The notes: generated from the letters alone by a model not told the origin. Positions 19,180-27,860 are shown, counted from the stretch's first letter. The stretch: DNA of 64,000 nt from Paenibacillus sp. LHD-38 (GCF_031157315.1 NZ_JAVIFU010000006.1:1-64000); one strand, 5' to 3'. Numbers and translations: made by a program.

Positions 19180-19677
19180 GCCATTTTGAAATCATATTTA
19201 GAACGGGAATATTGCTGTTGGTTCTTCATTTACGGTTTTATCTGAATTCTGCTCTACTATAAAAAAGGCTATGTTATATCCAATTATTGGTATTTGTTAT
19301 CTACGTGATCCTGTTAAATAATAATGGGAAGTAGAATCCATTCTGAAATCCAATATTGATACTTGAACCTGTCGTATTACCGACGGGTTTTTCTTATCGT
19401 TGCACCTTCTTTCCATAAGGAGGCTTAAATGCTATTGGATTTCAGTAAAATAGATACCACAGGTGCTAATAAAGGTTTAAGCAGAAATCTCTACTAACTT
19501 TCTGTGCTGAATTAGTTCAGAAAATCAGTAGGTTACACATCTGTAAATGCTCTTTTAAGTTAAGCAATTGGAATAAGTCTGTAAGTTAGCGAATATAGGA
19601 TTATACACATACCCTGTTATTGGTGGTTCATAATTGAGCATAAACCATTCACTTGGTTAAAAAACGGAGGGAATTTG
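19180..19677. other. Intergenic region containing a solitary TnsB-type box
   Basis: About 500 bp with no gene seen. It contains one exact copy (19312-19332) of the first right-end box and, overlapping it, one of the two direct repeats that bracket the Gabija-like operon. The remainder is AT-rich and unremarkable. Confidence 0.5.
19306..19332 (+). repeat. Internal TnsB-type box overlapping a 15-bp direct repeat
   Basis: TGATCCTGTTAAATA (19306-19320) also occurs at 15119-15133 on the other side of the Gabija-like operon. The box TTAAATAATAATGGGAAG within 19312-19332 is identical to box 1 of the right end. This may be a remnant of another Tn7-like end or the junction of an acquired module. Confidence 0.7.
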
Positions 19678-20139
19678 ATGAGCGAAATAAACTTTTATGT
19701 GATTAATAAACTCTCCGAAGACCCCGAAATGTTTAGACCACTAGAAGTTGATGGTTATACGAGTGGGGTCATTAAACACAAAGTATTTTGCTTTACCTCA
19801 AACGGTAAGAGGCAGATGATTGGTTTAAAAAAGCCAGATGAATATTATAACTATGTACACCACTTGAACAAAGAGGAAGTTCATCTACTTGGAAAGATGT
19901 TTCCTGGTTCCATCCCTAAACGAGAAGCAACCGTTTCCCTCAAACTTGAGGCTTGGGGAGAGCTAGTTCGAGAAGAGCTTTGTCATTTGATCATAGATGG
20001 TAAGCTGTATATCGATCATAAGGAACCGAATGGAAGAATCATTAGAAGGAAACTTGTGTGGATAGGCCCGCCTTATGAACGAAATATAAAAAAAATGCAT
20101 GGATGGATTAGAGGTATTGAGAAAGAACCAATTATTTAA
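19678..20139 (+). CDS. Protein of unknown function (153 aa)
   Basis: No family recognised. A soluble, mixed alpha/beta composition with a conserved-looking centre (LEAWGELVREELCHLIIDGKLYI) and a C-terminal WIGPPYERN segment; no signal peptide or membrane helix. ACGGAGGGA lies 5-6 nt before the ATG at 19678, so expression is likely. First gene behind the solitary transposon box, with no clear partner. Confidence 0.55.
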   Translation: MSEINFYVINKLSEDPEMFRPLEVDGYTSGVIKHKVFCFTSNGKRQMIGLKKPDEYYNYVHHLNKEEVHLLGKMFPGSIPKREATVSLKLEAWGELVREELCHLIIDGKLYIDHKEPNGRIIRRKLVWIGPPYERNIKKMHGWIRGIEKEPII

Positions 20140-20265
20140 TGCTGTCATTTAAATGATTACTTACTTTAAATTAAGGCTCTGTTTAATTACACTGTTGATA
20201 TTTGACCACTTCGAACATTTATTCTAAAATAAAGTATAAGAAAGTACGTTCGGGAGGCGACAGGT

Positions 20266-20340
20266 ATGAAGGTAGTTGAAATTATCAATGAAATTAATAA
20301 ATTATCTGATGTGGATAAAGAACAGTGTTATCAGGCATGA
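20266..20340 (+). CDS. Very short ORF, possible truncated gene (24 aa)
   Basis: MKVVEIINEINKLSDVDKEQ plus four residues, then a stop. A good GGGAGG lies 9 nt upstream. The peptide looks like the first helix of a longer protein cut off, so it may be a gene remnant rather than a functional peptide. Confidence 0.3.
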   Translation: MKVVEIINEINKLSDVDKEQCYQA

Positions 20341-20372
20341 TTTACATTTTGTAGATAAAGGAAGTCGATTGA

Positions 20373-20921
20373 ATGGGATATGTTCGTGAAAAATTAATGA
20401 TCACGACAGATAGGCTCGTCCTTAGATTATTTCAAACATCCGATGCGGCAGCGGTTGCGACGCTTTGCAATAACTATAATATTTACAAAAATACATTGTA
20501 CCTACCTTATCCGTATAGTTTAAATGATGCATTATCGTGGATGGAGCACCATTACGATAATTTTATGGCGGATAAATCGTATGAGTTCGCGGTAACAGAC
20601 AAGGAAACTGGCGAATTATTTGGAGCAATTGCGTTATCGAGCAATAAACGTTTTAACCATGGAGAAATAGCCTATTGGATTGGCGAGCCATATTGGGGAA
20701 ATGGCTATGCGACAGAGGCAGCACAGTCGATTTTACAATTTGCTTTTGAAGAAAAGAAACTGCACAAAGTGTTTGCACGATATTTTCCATCGAACCTTAA
20801 TTCAGGTAAAGTTATGGAGAAGATTGGTATGAAAAAAGAGGGGATTTTAAAGGAACATGTCATAAAAGACAGTAAATATGTGGATTTAGTATATTACGGA
20901 ATTATTAATGAAAATGATTAA
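20373..20921 (+). CDS. GNAT acetyltransferase, RimJ/RimL type
   Basis: 182-aa acetyl-CoA-dependent N-acetyltransferase. The N-terminus TDRLVLRLF, the acetyl-CoA loop YWGNGYATEA (about residues 112-121) and the C-terminal NLNSGKVMEKIGMKKEG (asparagine plus the G-hxKEG signature) mark the RimJ/L branch, which acetylates ribosomal protein N-termini, peptides or small amines. The substrate cannot be inferred. It is separated by a bidirectional terminator from the convergent gene. Confidence 0.85.
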   Translation: MGYVREKLMITTDRLVLRLFQTSDAAAVATLCNNYNIYKNTLYLPYPYSLNDALSWMEHHYDNFMADKSYEFAVTDKETGELFGAIALSSNKRFNHGEIAYWIGEPYWGNGYATEAAQSILQFAFEEKKLHKVFARYFPSNLNSGKVMEKIGMKKEGILKEHVIKDSKYVDLVYYGIINEND

Positions 20922-20977
20922 TAATTAACATGCGAGATTAAGAAATGGGGCGATTATTACTTTTTCGCCATTCGAAA

Positions 20978-21017
20978 AAATAAGCGTATTCGAGTTTCAT
21001 TTCGAATACGCTTATTA
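20978..21017. terminator. Bidirectional terminator
   Basis: AATAAGCGTATTCGA-GTTTCAT-TTCGAATACGCTTATT, a 15-bp stem with A and T tracts on either side, between convergent genes. Confidence 0.85.
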
Positions 21018-21041
21018 ATTTGAAGAAAATCAACAATCAAG

Positions 21042-21821
21042 TTAAACAGAACCATTTTTTAAGTACCGCCATGCTACTTCTACATTTTCATCCAATAAGT
21101 AACCTGGAATTAATACATTTGTTTCGGTCAGTTCTTGTTCTTCTTTAGTACACAATTCATCTCTAAATGATCGCCATAATTTATAACAAAAATGTCGACG
21201 CAATTCCTTATTTGTACATGTTTTAAATTCTTCGTGATTGATTAGGTAATTCCTGAATTTATCTAAAATTCGATCTCTTGCTACACTCCGTTTCGCCAGC
21301 AATTCCTCTTTGTCCGATAGTTCACCTATCGTTTGTTTTAAAATGCGGGTAATTTGCAAGTCTTTATTTAACAGATCATCCCATTCTTCGTACTTATGAT
21401 TGTATTTGTTTATTCCTAATGTTACACCAGATATTAATGTGGCGCTGACGGTTACTGTGTAGCACTCTTGTCGGGGGAGTTGATTAATTAAATCATTATG
21501 CTTATCAACTAAATGATTAATTTTTCTACGTACCTGTAATGATGCAAAAAGGTAGTTATGATTTTCTCTTAAATCATCGGGTTGAATAATTGCCTCAGCT
21601 ATCTCATAATCGTAATAAAACTTTTCTTGGATAATAACTGGTGAAGCATTAGCTTTAGCAAGCTGAAGCAACTTCACTATATTTGATTCCGTGCAATCTA
21701 ATTCAACTTCAATGTTAAGGGTAACGTCAATAATTTCGTTTGCATCGAAATAAAAACAGTTGAACTCGGTTGCTTTTTCCACTATATATTCGGACCATTC
21801 CTCCATAGAAAGCTCTTCCAT
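21042..21821 (-). CDS. Protein of unknown function (259 aa)
   Basis: No family recognised. Soluble and rich in charged residues, with helical stretches (LDKFRNYLINHEEFKTC, YKLWRSFRDELCTKEEQE). The ATG at 21821 is chosen because AAAGGGGATT precedes it; the open frame extends 21 codons further upstream without a ribosome binding site. Transcribed against its neighbours; the next gene starts divergently at 21997. Confidence 0.55.
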   Translation of the reverse strand: MEELSMEEWSEYIVEKATEFNCFYFDANEIIDVTLNIEVELDCTESNIVKLLQLAKANASPVIIQEKFYYDYEIAEAIIQPDDLRENHNYLFASLQVRRKINHLVDKHNDLINQLPRQECYTVTVSATLISGVTLGINKYNHKYEEWDDLLNKDLQITRILKQTIGELSDKEELLAKRSVARDRILDKFRNYLINHEEFKTCTNKELRRHFCYKLWRSFRDELCTKEEQELTETNVLIPGYLLDENVEVAWRYLKNGSV

Positions 21822-21996
21822 TATAATCAATCCCCTTTGAAAAGTTGTTTTCCAGCAGTTTAACAAAGAAAAGTTATGAATCATTTTATTAAGTATCTAT
21901 TAGCTAGTAACTTGATTGAATCGGAGTGTTTTATGGTAAAGTAAACTTACGACGTTTAATTTTGTGTTTAAAGTAAAAATACAATGGAGGGTTATT

Positions 21997-22557
21997 TTGT
22001 TTGGAAAAATGATGAGTAAGATCTTATATAAAGAATTGTCCAAATACATAGATTCCAAAAGAAAAACGGATCGACGAACAAGAGAAATCAATATGCATTA
22101 TGAAGAACAGCGGAAAAGGGAAGTTTTACTACAACAGAATCGCAAACAAGAATTTGCTAATCAAATATTAATTGCGGATACATTTCTACGACAAGTTGTA
22201 TATTTGGAGCAACTGATCGATTCAAAAATAGATAAAATTGGTGACTATTTTCATAGAACATGGTGGGCTAGAAATAGTATTGAAAAGCAACATCAACCGT
22301 ATCCAATTAGTTATGGATATATTTTTTTAACCACTCCACAATTGAACGAATTAGGAAGTAAATTAGATATTTTAGGAAAATATGAGATGCCCAATTATAT
22401 GTCTTTGGCGCAGATAGATACACTAGAATTTATCATAAACAATGTAGAGCTAATTGAACAAATCAATAATCGCTTACACTCCAAAAACTACCGAATATCT
22501 GAAGTGAAACTTCAAGGCCCGACTTTGACGTTTTACATCAATTTAGTCTCATCATAA
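21997..22557 (+). CDS. Protein of unknown function (186 aa)
   Basis: TTG start 6 nt after GGAGGG (ATG 22009 is an alternative). The N-terminal third is strongly basic and helical (RKTDRRTREINMHYEEQRK), probably coiled coil; the rest has no recognised motif. Divergent from the gene at 21042-21821, which may be a partner. Confidence 0.5.
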   Translation: MFGKMMSKILYKELSKYIDSKRKTDRRTREINMHYEEQRKREVLLQQNRKQEFANQILIADTFLRQVVYLEQLIDSKIDKIGDYFHRTWWARNSIEKQHQPYPISYGYIFLTTPQLNELGSKLDILGKYEMPNYMSLAQIDTLEFIINNVELIEQINNRLHSKNYRISEVKLQGPTLTFYINLVSS

Positions 22558-22717
22558 TTAAGGAGTATGTTCGCACACAGCCCCGTTTTTTTATTGAAGT
22601 AATGAGCAGGTTAATTTAATTATCACCTCCATTAATTTGGAATGTAGAAACACAGGAACATTTTTATCAAGTTCTGCGTTTCTATATTTAACAAACCAAC
22701 AGATGGGTGAGGAGAAA

Positions 22718-23584
22718 ATGATATTCAAAAAAATGATTTGGGTATCCATGTGCATTATGATATTAACCGCATGTGGAGATATACCAGAGCAAGCAGTTAA
22801 TTCATCAACATTGAAAGCTCAAGTAAAACAAGTTGATGATCCGATCCTTGATTTCCAAAGAGAAGTTATTCCAGTAATAGAGGAAGCATTCAAGAAACAC
22901 TTCCCGAAAAAAAAGAATGTTTCCGATGCGGAAACGCTCGATAGCCATGATGACGAAGCAATCGAAAACTTTACCGACTTATATTTTGATAACGATAATC
23001 TGAAAGTTGTATTCCTGGTTTATAAAGAGGATGCGAAAGAGATGAAATCACTCCGTCAAGAACTCGAAGTTAAACTCGGTGACAAAGTCATTTTCAAGAA
23101 AGCTAATTTTAATAACAAAGATGTTGTCAAGAAGGTTCGCGGGTACAATGAAATACTTGAAAAACAATATTCGATTTCCGTATTAGAGACGGGAGATGGT
23201 ACTCTCAAAATAAACATGAAGATTAGAAGTTACGGGGATGTGGAGAGAAAGATTACTCCAGATGAAATCGATGCTATAAAAAAGACTTTGTTTGAACATG
23301 TGGGTCAGCAATTCCCTTTAGAAATTACTGTTGAGGAATGTTGCAGCAAAACAGATGCCATGTCTGGAATTATTATGGAGATCGACAAGGTGAAAAAAAG
23401 AATACTCATTCCTGGTACCTGGCTATCCTTGACCGATGACGCAATTATTGTTTCAGATAATAAAGAAATCGAATTCGATCAGTTAAAAATTGGTCAGGAA
23501 GTGTTAGCTTGGTCCTCTGGTGTGTATCTTACTTCAGACCCTGGACAAACTGGAGTGGTTAAGATTCAAATCACGCAAAACTAA
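22718..23584 (+). CDS. Lipoprotein of unknown function (cassette-array family A)
   Basis: 288-aa predicted membrane-anchored lipoprotein. The signal peptide ends in the lipobox LTAC (Cys about residue 19-20). The middle part (DFQREVIPVIEEAFKKHFP ... FDNDNLKVVFLVYKED) is clearly related to the lipoprotein at 31356-31988, showing two members of one family in the same array. A C-terminal segment (about 70 aa, from IIMEIDKVKKRILIPG) is absent from that paralogue and looks like a small beta-barrel. The start at 22718 follows GAGGAG; the frame extends 27 codons upstream without support. A cassette repeat follows the gene. Confidence 0.7.
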   Translation: MIFKKMIWVSMCIMILTACGDIPEQAVNSSTLKAQVKQVDDPILDFQREVIPVIEEAFKKHFPKKKNVSDAETLDSHDDEAIENFTDLYFDNDNLKVVFLVYKEDAKEMKSLRQELEVKLGDKVIFKKANFNNKDVVKKVRGYNEILEKQYSISVLETGDGTLKINMKIRSYGDVERKITPDEIDAIKKTLFEHVGQQFPLEITVEECCSKTDAMSGIIMEIDKVKKRILIPGTWLSLTDDAIIVSDNKEIEFDQLKIGQEVLAWSSGVYLTSDPGQTGVVKIQITQN

Positions 23585-23617
23585 AAGAAAAATTTTTTTG
23601 AATAAACATCAAGTGGA

Positions 23618-23674
23618 ATCTGCCGAGCTAAATGGTTCGGCAGATATCTCCGCTAACGGGCAGGTTAGCGCAAC
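23618..23674 (+). repeat. Cassette repeat (hairpin plus half 2)
   Basis: ATCTGCCGA...TCGGCAGAT hairpin, then CGCTAACGGGCAGGTTAGCG, in which CGCTAAC pairs perfectly with GTTAGCG. It follows the lipoprotein gene ending at 23584. The half-1 core is missing or degenerate. Confidence 0.8.
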
Positions 23675-23742
23675 CGTATCCTTATTTAAACCGTCTAATT
23701 TAAAACAGAAGCAACACAACGATAGGGTTTAGGAGAAATCGT

Positions 23743-23955
23743 ATGGTCGAAATGTTGATAGGGATTATACTTATTTTATGCTTAAGTGGATATATAATAT
23801 GGAGAAGTGTGATGTGGGTTCACAAGGGATTAAATTATAAGCAAAATATTGAAATAATAAAAGGTGTGCTTTCCTTATCTATAATTACTGTGTGTTTGGT
23901 GTTTATTTGCTGGTTAGGATGGATATTCTATCACACGCCAGGTTCTGATTTTTGA
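23743..23955 (+). CDS. Small membrane protein (70 aa)
   Basis: Two hydrophobic helices (about residues 2-22 and 44-63) with a short basic loop (HKGLNYKQN) between them. AGGAG lies 8 nt upstream of the ATG. No family recognised. It occupies its own interval between two cassette repeats. Confidence 0.6.
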   Translation: MVEMLIGIILILCLSGYIIWRSVMWVHKGLNYKQNIEIIKGVLSLSIITVCLVFICWLGWIFYHTPGSDF

Positions 23956-23999
23956 TTGTGTGTTAAATTGATTGTCAATTTGAACACCATTTTTCATTA

Positions 24000-24066
24000 C
24001 ACTAACGGAGAACATTAGATCAATAATAGACTAAGTTGTCAGAGCATTTGGCAACCTGGTCTAATT
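24000..24066 (+). repeat. Cassette repeat (degenerate)
   Basis: ACTAACGGAGAACATTAGATCAATAA is half 1, followed by a hairpin with GTTG.C/G.CAAC and flanking TAGACTA/TGGTCTA arms. No second CTAACGGGCAGG core. Confidence 0.6.
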
Positions 24067-24230
24067 TTCTTGCTGAAAACTATCCCCTGGAATTTTCATG
24101 TGGATCAGGTGTGATGTGGAACAACAAGATGATACAAGATTTAGTCTCATATCGGAATAGAAGCATCGTCTGAGTCCCAATAAATCTGCATAAATCTTTG
24201 CAATAAAATAGGTTGAGCGATTTTTTTGTT

Positions 24231-24392
24231 TTAAATATTTTGAACCTCATCATAGTTATACTTCCACTCTAAAAATCCATCAAGCTTACAACCGCAATTC
24301 TTAAACCTGTGATAATCTTCAATAGTTGCATCGTAATTTAATGTCATTGTTGAACCACATTGATTACATTCCCATACATGCCATATCTCCAA
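24231..24392 (-). CDS. Small zinc-ribbon-like protein (53 aa)
   Basis: Short gene on the minus strand: TTG start 7-8 nt after GGAGGGA, then LEIWHVWECNQCGSTMTLNY and, further on, NCGCKLDGFLEW. Two cysteine pairs (CxxC at residues 9-12 and CxC at about 34-36) suggest a bound zinc. One of only two minus-strand genes among the cassettes. Function unknown. Confidence 0.5.
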   Translation of the reverse strand: MEIWHVWECNQCGSTMTLNYDATIEDYHRFKNCGCKLDGFLEWKYNYDEVQNI

Positions 24393-24538
24393 ATTTGTTT
24401 GTCCCTCCTATGTAGCTTCCTATTTTATGATCATTTCCAAAATAAAAAGTACATATAACCGCAATTCAACTGAAGAGAATATAGAACGGGCAACTTAATT
24501 CTATCTCCAATCGTCATAAAGGTTTAAGGGGGATTGTA

Positions 24539-24952
24539 ATGAGAAAACTGGTGATTACTTTAGCTATCTGTTTCATTATTGCGGGGTGTATGAACAAAGA
24601 GAAAACAGTTACGTTGGCACAAATTAAAGATTCATTTGAACTTCATGGGGTTTCGATGTTAGAAGAACCAGGCTTGCATCCTGAAATCGGATTTTCAAGA
24701 GCATATAATGATGTTACACCTAGGATTTTTGTAATTGATGAAAATCAAAAAATTAGCATTTATGTCTACACCTCCAGCAAAGAGGTTAGAAAGGGTATAA
24801 AGGATTTCGAGAAAAAGACAGCAGTAGCGGATTTGAGTCCATACACCATATACCCAATAGCTAATGTATTGATTTTTTATGTGGCAGATGAATCCTTTAA
24901 AGATGAGCGAGTGGATATGGTTGTCGAGGAGCTGCGGTCTCTCAAGAAATAG
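24539..24952 (+). CDS. Lipoprotein of unknown function (family B)
   Basis: 137 aa, signal peptide with lipobox IAGC (Cys17). It shares its whole architecture with the lipoprotein at 26653-27132: VTLAQIKDSFELHGVSMLE resembles TLEIVAQAMENQGIKLLQ there, followed by a VYxFxFDS/VYTSSKE strand and a (R)KGxxDF helix. Two members of one family within 2 kb suggests duplication or repeated acquisition. AAGGGGG precedes the start. Confidence 0.7.
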   Translation: MRKLVITLAICFIIAGCMNKEKTVTLAQIKDSFELHGVSMLEEPGLHPEIGFSRAYNDVTPRIFVIDENQKISIYVYTSSKEVRKGIKDFEKKTAVADLSPYTIYPIANVLIFYVADESFKDERVDMVVEELRSLKK

Positions 24953-25017
24953 AATATAAGTAGCATAAATGGAAGTGTTATAAAGTTAGTCGGGAACGGT
25001 CATCTATCGATGAGGTG

Positions 25018-25602
25018 ATGAAAATGTGGAAAAACACAACTATGGTCCTACTGTGTTTTTTGCTCGTGTTCAGTATGTGGTTTGTGATTGAGCCTTTAAC
25101 CGTCCAAGCATGCTCTTGTGCGGGGCCTCCAAGCGTAGAAGATCAGCTGAATCGAAAAACCGCAATATTTACGGGAAAAGTTTTGACTTTGACAAAACCT
25201 GCTAAAGGAAAGATTTGGTCTTCCGCAGATCCTGTTAAAGCCCAAATGGAAGTGAAAACGGTATGGAAAGGTGAATTAGATTCTCAAACGACTGTTTACA
25301 CGGCATTGAGTTCGGCAAGTTGTGGATATGAAGGATTCGAAGTGAATGAAGAATATATCGTTTTTGCTTACGGTGATCCAGAACGACTTGAAACTGGTCT
25401 TTGTGGAGGAACAAAGACGCTTGCATCCGCGCAAGAAGAACTAAAAGCATTGGGAGCAGGATATGAACCATCAAAGACTCCATCCGAAATATCTATCTTT
25501 AACGAAGATTCAAATAACCGATTCGTTAAAATCGGTTTAGTGATTACCGTTTTTCTCGCATTTTTTATGTTACTGGTTATATCCTTTAGAAGGCGCCGAT
25601 AA
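25018..25602 (+). CDS. Exported TIMP/netrin-like Cys protein with C-terminal membrane anchor
   Basis: 194 aa. A signal peptide ends near VQA, leaving mature N-terminal CSCAGPPSVEDQL, the Cys-x-Cys start typical of tissue-inhibitor-of-metalloprotease (NTR fold) domains and their bacterial homologues. Further Cys residues (SASCGYEGF, GLCGGTK) could form disulfides. A C-terminal helix (FLAFFMLLVIS) followed by RRRR anchors it in the membrane facing out. Start at ATG 25018; GTG 25015 is an alternative. The exact target is unknown. Confidence 0.6.
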   Translation: MKMWKNTTMVLLCFLLVFSMWFVIEPLTVQACSCAGPPSVEDQLNRKTAIFTGKVLTLTKPAKGKIWSSADPVKAQMEVKTVWKGELDSQTTVYTALSSASCGYEGFEVNEEYIVFAYGDPERLETGLCGGTKTLASAQEELKALGAGYEPSKTPSEISIFNEDSNNRFVKIGLVITVFLAFFMLLVISFRRRR

Positions 25603-25642
25603 TTCTAAAGGTTTCATACATCTTATATTGAGAGGTGTTTTT

Positions 25643-26224
25643 ATGAGGGAATTCAAATTATTACTAAGTTTTATAGTGATAACATTTTTATTGGCAGGTT
25701 GTGGATCACAAGGTAATTTTGACAATATTAGCTCTAAATCGGACGATTATGATGTGTTAAACATTCCGCGTGCGGAGATAACTGAAGGCGATTTTGTATA
25801 TCGCCTTGTAACCGAGAAGGAGGAGTATCAAAAGGGTGATTCAGTAAAGATTTATGCTGAATTAGAATATATAGGCGACAAGGAAACTGTCACGATTTAT
25901 CATGCTGCGTCTCCATTCTATTTTCCGATCGTGGAGAAAACGCGCGATTATGATATTTCTTATAGCATGAACGAACCGTTATTAAGCACAACTCTCAAAA
26001 AAGGTGAGCCTCTTCGGGAAGAGTATAAGAAAAGCGGCGGATACGGTGAACAAGATAAAAAAGAATATGCCGATTTTATAAAAAGTTTTTGGGAGAATGG
26101 GTTTCCTGCTGGTTATTATGTTGTTGAAGGTTATGTTGATTTTTATGTTCAATCCAATGAAGACAGTAATGATAAAGAAGATTTTAATATAAAGACTCAA
26201 ATCGATTTCAAAGTAAATGAGTAG
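25643..26224 (+). CDS. Lipoprotein of unknown function
   Basis: 193 aa; signal peptide with lipobox LAGC (Cys about residue 20). The mature part looks like an extracellular Ig-like/beta-sandwich domain (DFVYRLVTEKEEYQKGDSVK ... IYAELEYIGDKETVTIYH), similar in style to intracellular-protease-inhibitor-like or BsuPI domains. GAGAGGTG precedes ATG 25643. Confidence 0.65.
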   Translation: MREFKLLLSFIVITFLLAGCGSQGNFDNISSKSDDYDVLNIPRAEITEGDFVYRLVTEKEEYQKGDSVKIYAELEYIGDKETVTIYHAASPFYFPIVEKTRDYDISYSMNEPLLSTTLKKGEPLREEYKKSGGYGEQDKKEYADFIKSFWENGFPAGYYVVEGYVDFYVQSNEDSNDKEDFNIKTQIDFKVNE

Positions 26225-26306
26225 GGCTCGTTTATTATATGCACTCTGTTGAATGTTATCAGGGTGCGGGAGTTGTATATATACGAGGGGTTGGGGGCGA
26301 CAAAGA

Positions 26307-26468
26307 ATGCAAAGAACGTTAGCCTTTTTAGTATTAATAATTATTGTCTGTGGATTGATAATTGGTTGCAGTACAAAATTGGAAAAGGGTGATTATATCA
26401 TTGGAAAGGAAATCAACAACTATAATATTCCTACAATATTTGTATTATTTAGTTCATTAATAACTTAA
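26307..26468 (+). pseudogene. Truncated paralogue of the lipoprotein at 35700-36083
   Basis: 53 codons. Residues 1-35 match the start of the later lipoprotein (GLIIGCS.. EKGDYII.KEI), including the lipobox IIGC. Then the sequence diverges and ends in a TAA lying inside the CTTAACGG of the following repeat. It looks like a full gene cut by a rearrangement at or near the repeat. Confidence 0.65.
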
Positions 26469-26552
26469 CGGATAACGATTGCTCAATGAACATAAGAAAC
26501 GGAGGCCGACATCATGTTACCGTTTTCTCGACTAACGGGCAGTATAGCATAG
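26464..26552 (+). repeat. Cassette repeat (complete)
   Basis: Half 1 CTTAACGGATAACGATTGCTCAA, an AAACGG...CCGTTTT hairpin, and half 2 ACTAACGGGCAGTATAGCA. It supplies the stop codon of the truncated lipoprotein. Confidence 0.8.
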
Positions 26553-26652
26553 GGATTTGTAATAATTACCTCACAGTCCATTGCAACTAAGTTCATATGT
26601 ATATTCGTCGTATAGAGAAACAATCAGAGAAACTTGGGAGGAAAATTTTTCG

Positions 26653-27132
26653 ATGAAATATAAATTCACATTCATGTTTTTAGTTTTTCTGATAGTGCTG
26701 TCAGCCTGCTCGGGCAGAGGGAACGTAGAAAAAAAGTTGACGCTAGAGATTGTGGCCCAAGCAATGGAAAACCAAGGGATTAAACTACTACAAATAACAC
26801 CTAAGGGGGGGAATTCACCTTTTGGTACTTTAAGCAAAGTTGCGGCAGTAACGTATGCCATAGATACATACAGCATGGGCGATGCCACAGATGAGCTTGA
26901 AGTCGATTCATCGATTCATGCGAATGTGAATGTGTACATATTCATTTTTGATTCCGAACAAGCTCGAAAAGAAGGGCGTGAAGATTTCAACAATAAACTG
27001 GAGTTTGCCAAGCTTTTAAATAATCCTAGCGTTTACGAGAAAAAGAATGTGATGGTTGTGTATTTTAAGCATCCCGATGATATGACTGAGTACGATGATA
27101 TGATTAAACGGGCAATTGAAAAGCTGAATTAA
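26653..27132 (+). CDS. Lipoprotein of unknown function (family B paralogue)
   Basis: 159 aa; lipobox LSAC (Cys about residue 18). Homologous to the 24539-24952 lipoprotein along its length, with the core VYIFIFDSEQARKEGREDF and a YEKKNVMVVYF strand. GGGAGGAAAA lies upstream of ATG 26653; the open frame extends further without support. It sits alone between two cassette repeats. Confidence 0.7.
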   Translation: MKYKFTFMFLVFLIVLSACSGRGNVEKKLTLEIVAQAMENQGIKLLQITPKGGNSPFGTLSKVAAVTYAIDTYSMGDATDELEVDSSIHANVNVYIFIFDSEQARKEGREDFNNKLEFAKLLNNPSVYEKKNVMVVYFKHPDDMTEYDDMIKRAIEKLN

Positions 27133-27145
27133 AGTTAATGGAATA

Positions 27146-27235
27146 TTGGGGAACAATCGTTGAATAACATACATGGATGAGCAGGCGCTGCGATGGCCTG
27201 CTCATTTTATAAAGCTAACGGGCAGTTTAGCGCAG
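27146..27235 (+). repeat. Cassette repeat
   Basis: Degenerate half 1 (GGGGAACAATCGTTGAATAA), hairpin TGAGCAGGC-GCTGCGATG-GCCTGCTCA, half 2 AAGCTAACGGGCAGTTTAGC with GCTA/TAGC pairing. Confidence 0.8.
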
Positions 27236-27285
27236 TAAGTGTCATGATATAATAATGATAAAACCTTGTTTTTGGAGATGAATTA

Positions 27286-27771
27286 GTGGAAATAAAATAT
27301 CCGTTTAAACCTAAGACTAATAAATTTTTAACTCCTGGTCAGTTCTGGGCAATTCCTCTTCAAAACGAGAAATTTGCTTGTGGTAGAGTTATACAAGTAA
27401 CTAAATCATACATGGCAAGCCCAACAAAAACATTTCTTGCTGGATTAATGGATTGGGTAGGAGATGCACCTCCAAAGTCAGAAGATATTGCAGAAAAAAA
27501 GACATTAATACAAGGCGTGGCACATATAAAAGCAATCCACGAGACAGGTTTGCAAGAAATGATAATCGGTTATCGTCCATTAGAAATAGACTTCATTGAA
27601 CCTGATTATTTTCGCTCTCAAACTGGTTATCAGCCTGAATATTGTAAGTTGATGAAAGGGTTAGTTGAATTAAGACCAATTACTAAAAGTGAATGGGAGT
27701 TATATCCTACACTGGGTGCTTGGGGGACAGATTACATTAGACAATTTGCGGAAATTAAGTTATTACGCTAA
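27286..27771 (+). CDS. Imm26-like immunity protein
   Basis: 161 aa, GTG start. The N-terminal pattern KFLTPGQFWAIPLQNEKFACGRVIQ resembles the Imm26 immunity family (a toxin-neutralising SH3-like fold) as I remember it; the rest is consistent in length. No partner toxin is visible, as expected for orphan immunity genes in cassette arrays. The TAA stop is part of the following repeat (CGCTAACGG). Confidence 0.55.
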   Translation: MEIKYPFKPKTNKFLTPGQFWAIPLQNEKFACGRVIQVTKSYMASPTKTFLAGLMDWVGDAPPKSEDIAEKKTLIQGVAHIKAIHETGLQEMIIGYRPLEIDFIEPDYFRSQTGYQPEYCKLMKGLVELRPITKSEWELYPTLGAWGTDYIRQFAEIKLLR

Positions 27772-27860
27772 CGGGACACGATAGTTGAATAATTCACATG
27801 GATGAGCAGGCGCTGATGTGGCCTGCTCATTTTATTAAGCTAACGGGCAGAATAGCGCAA
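27766..27860 (+). repeat. Cassette repeat (complete)
   Basis: Half 1 CGCTAACGGGACACGATAG, hairpin TGAGCAGGCG...GGCCTGCTCA, half 2 AAGCTAACGGGCAGAATAGC. It provides the stop codon of the Imm26-like gene. Confidence 0.85.

Noticed and set aside
21900-22091. Minus-strand 63-codon frame overlapping the gene at 21997
   Set aside because: No ribosome binding site and overlap with a better-supported gene on the other strand.
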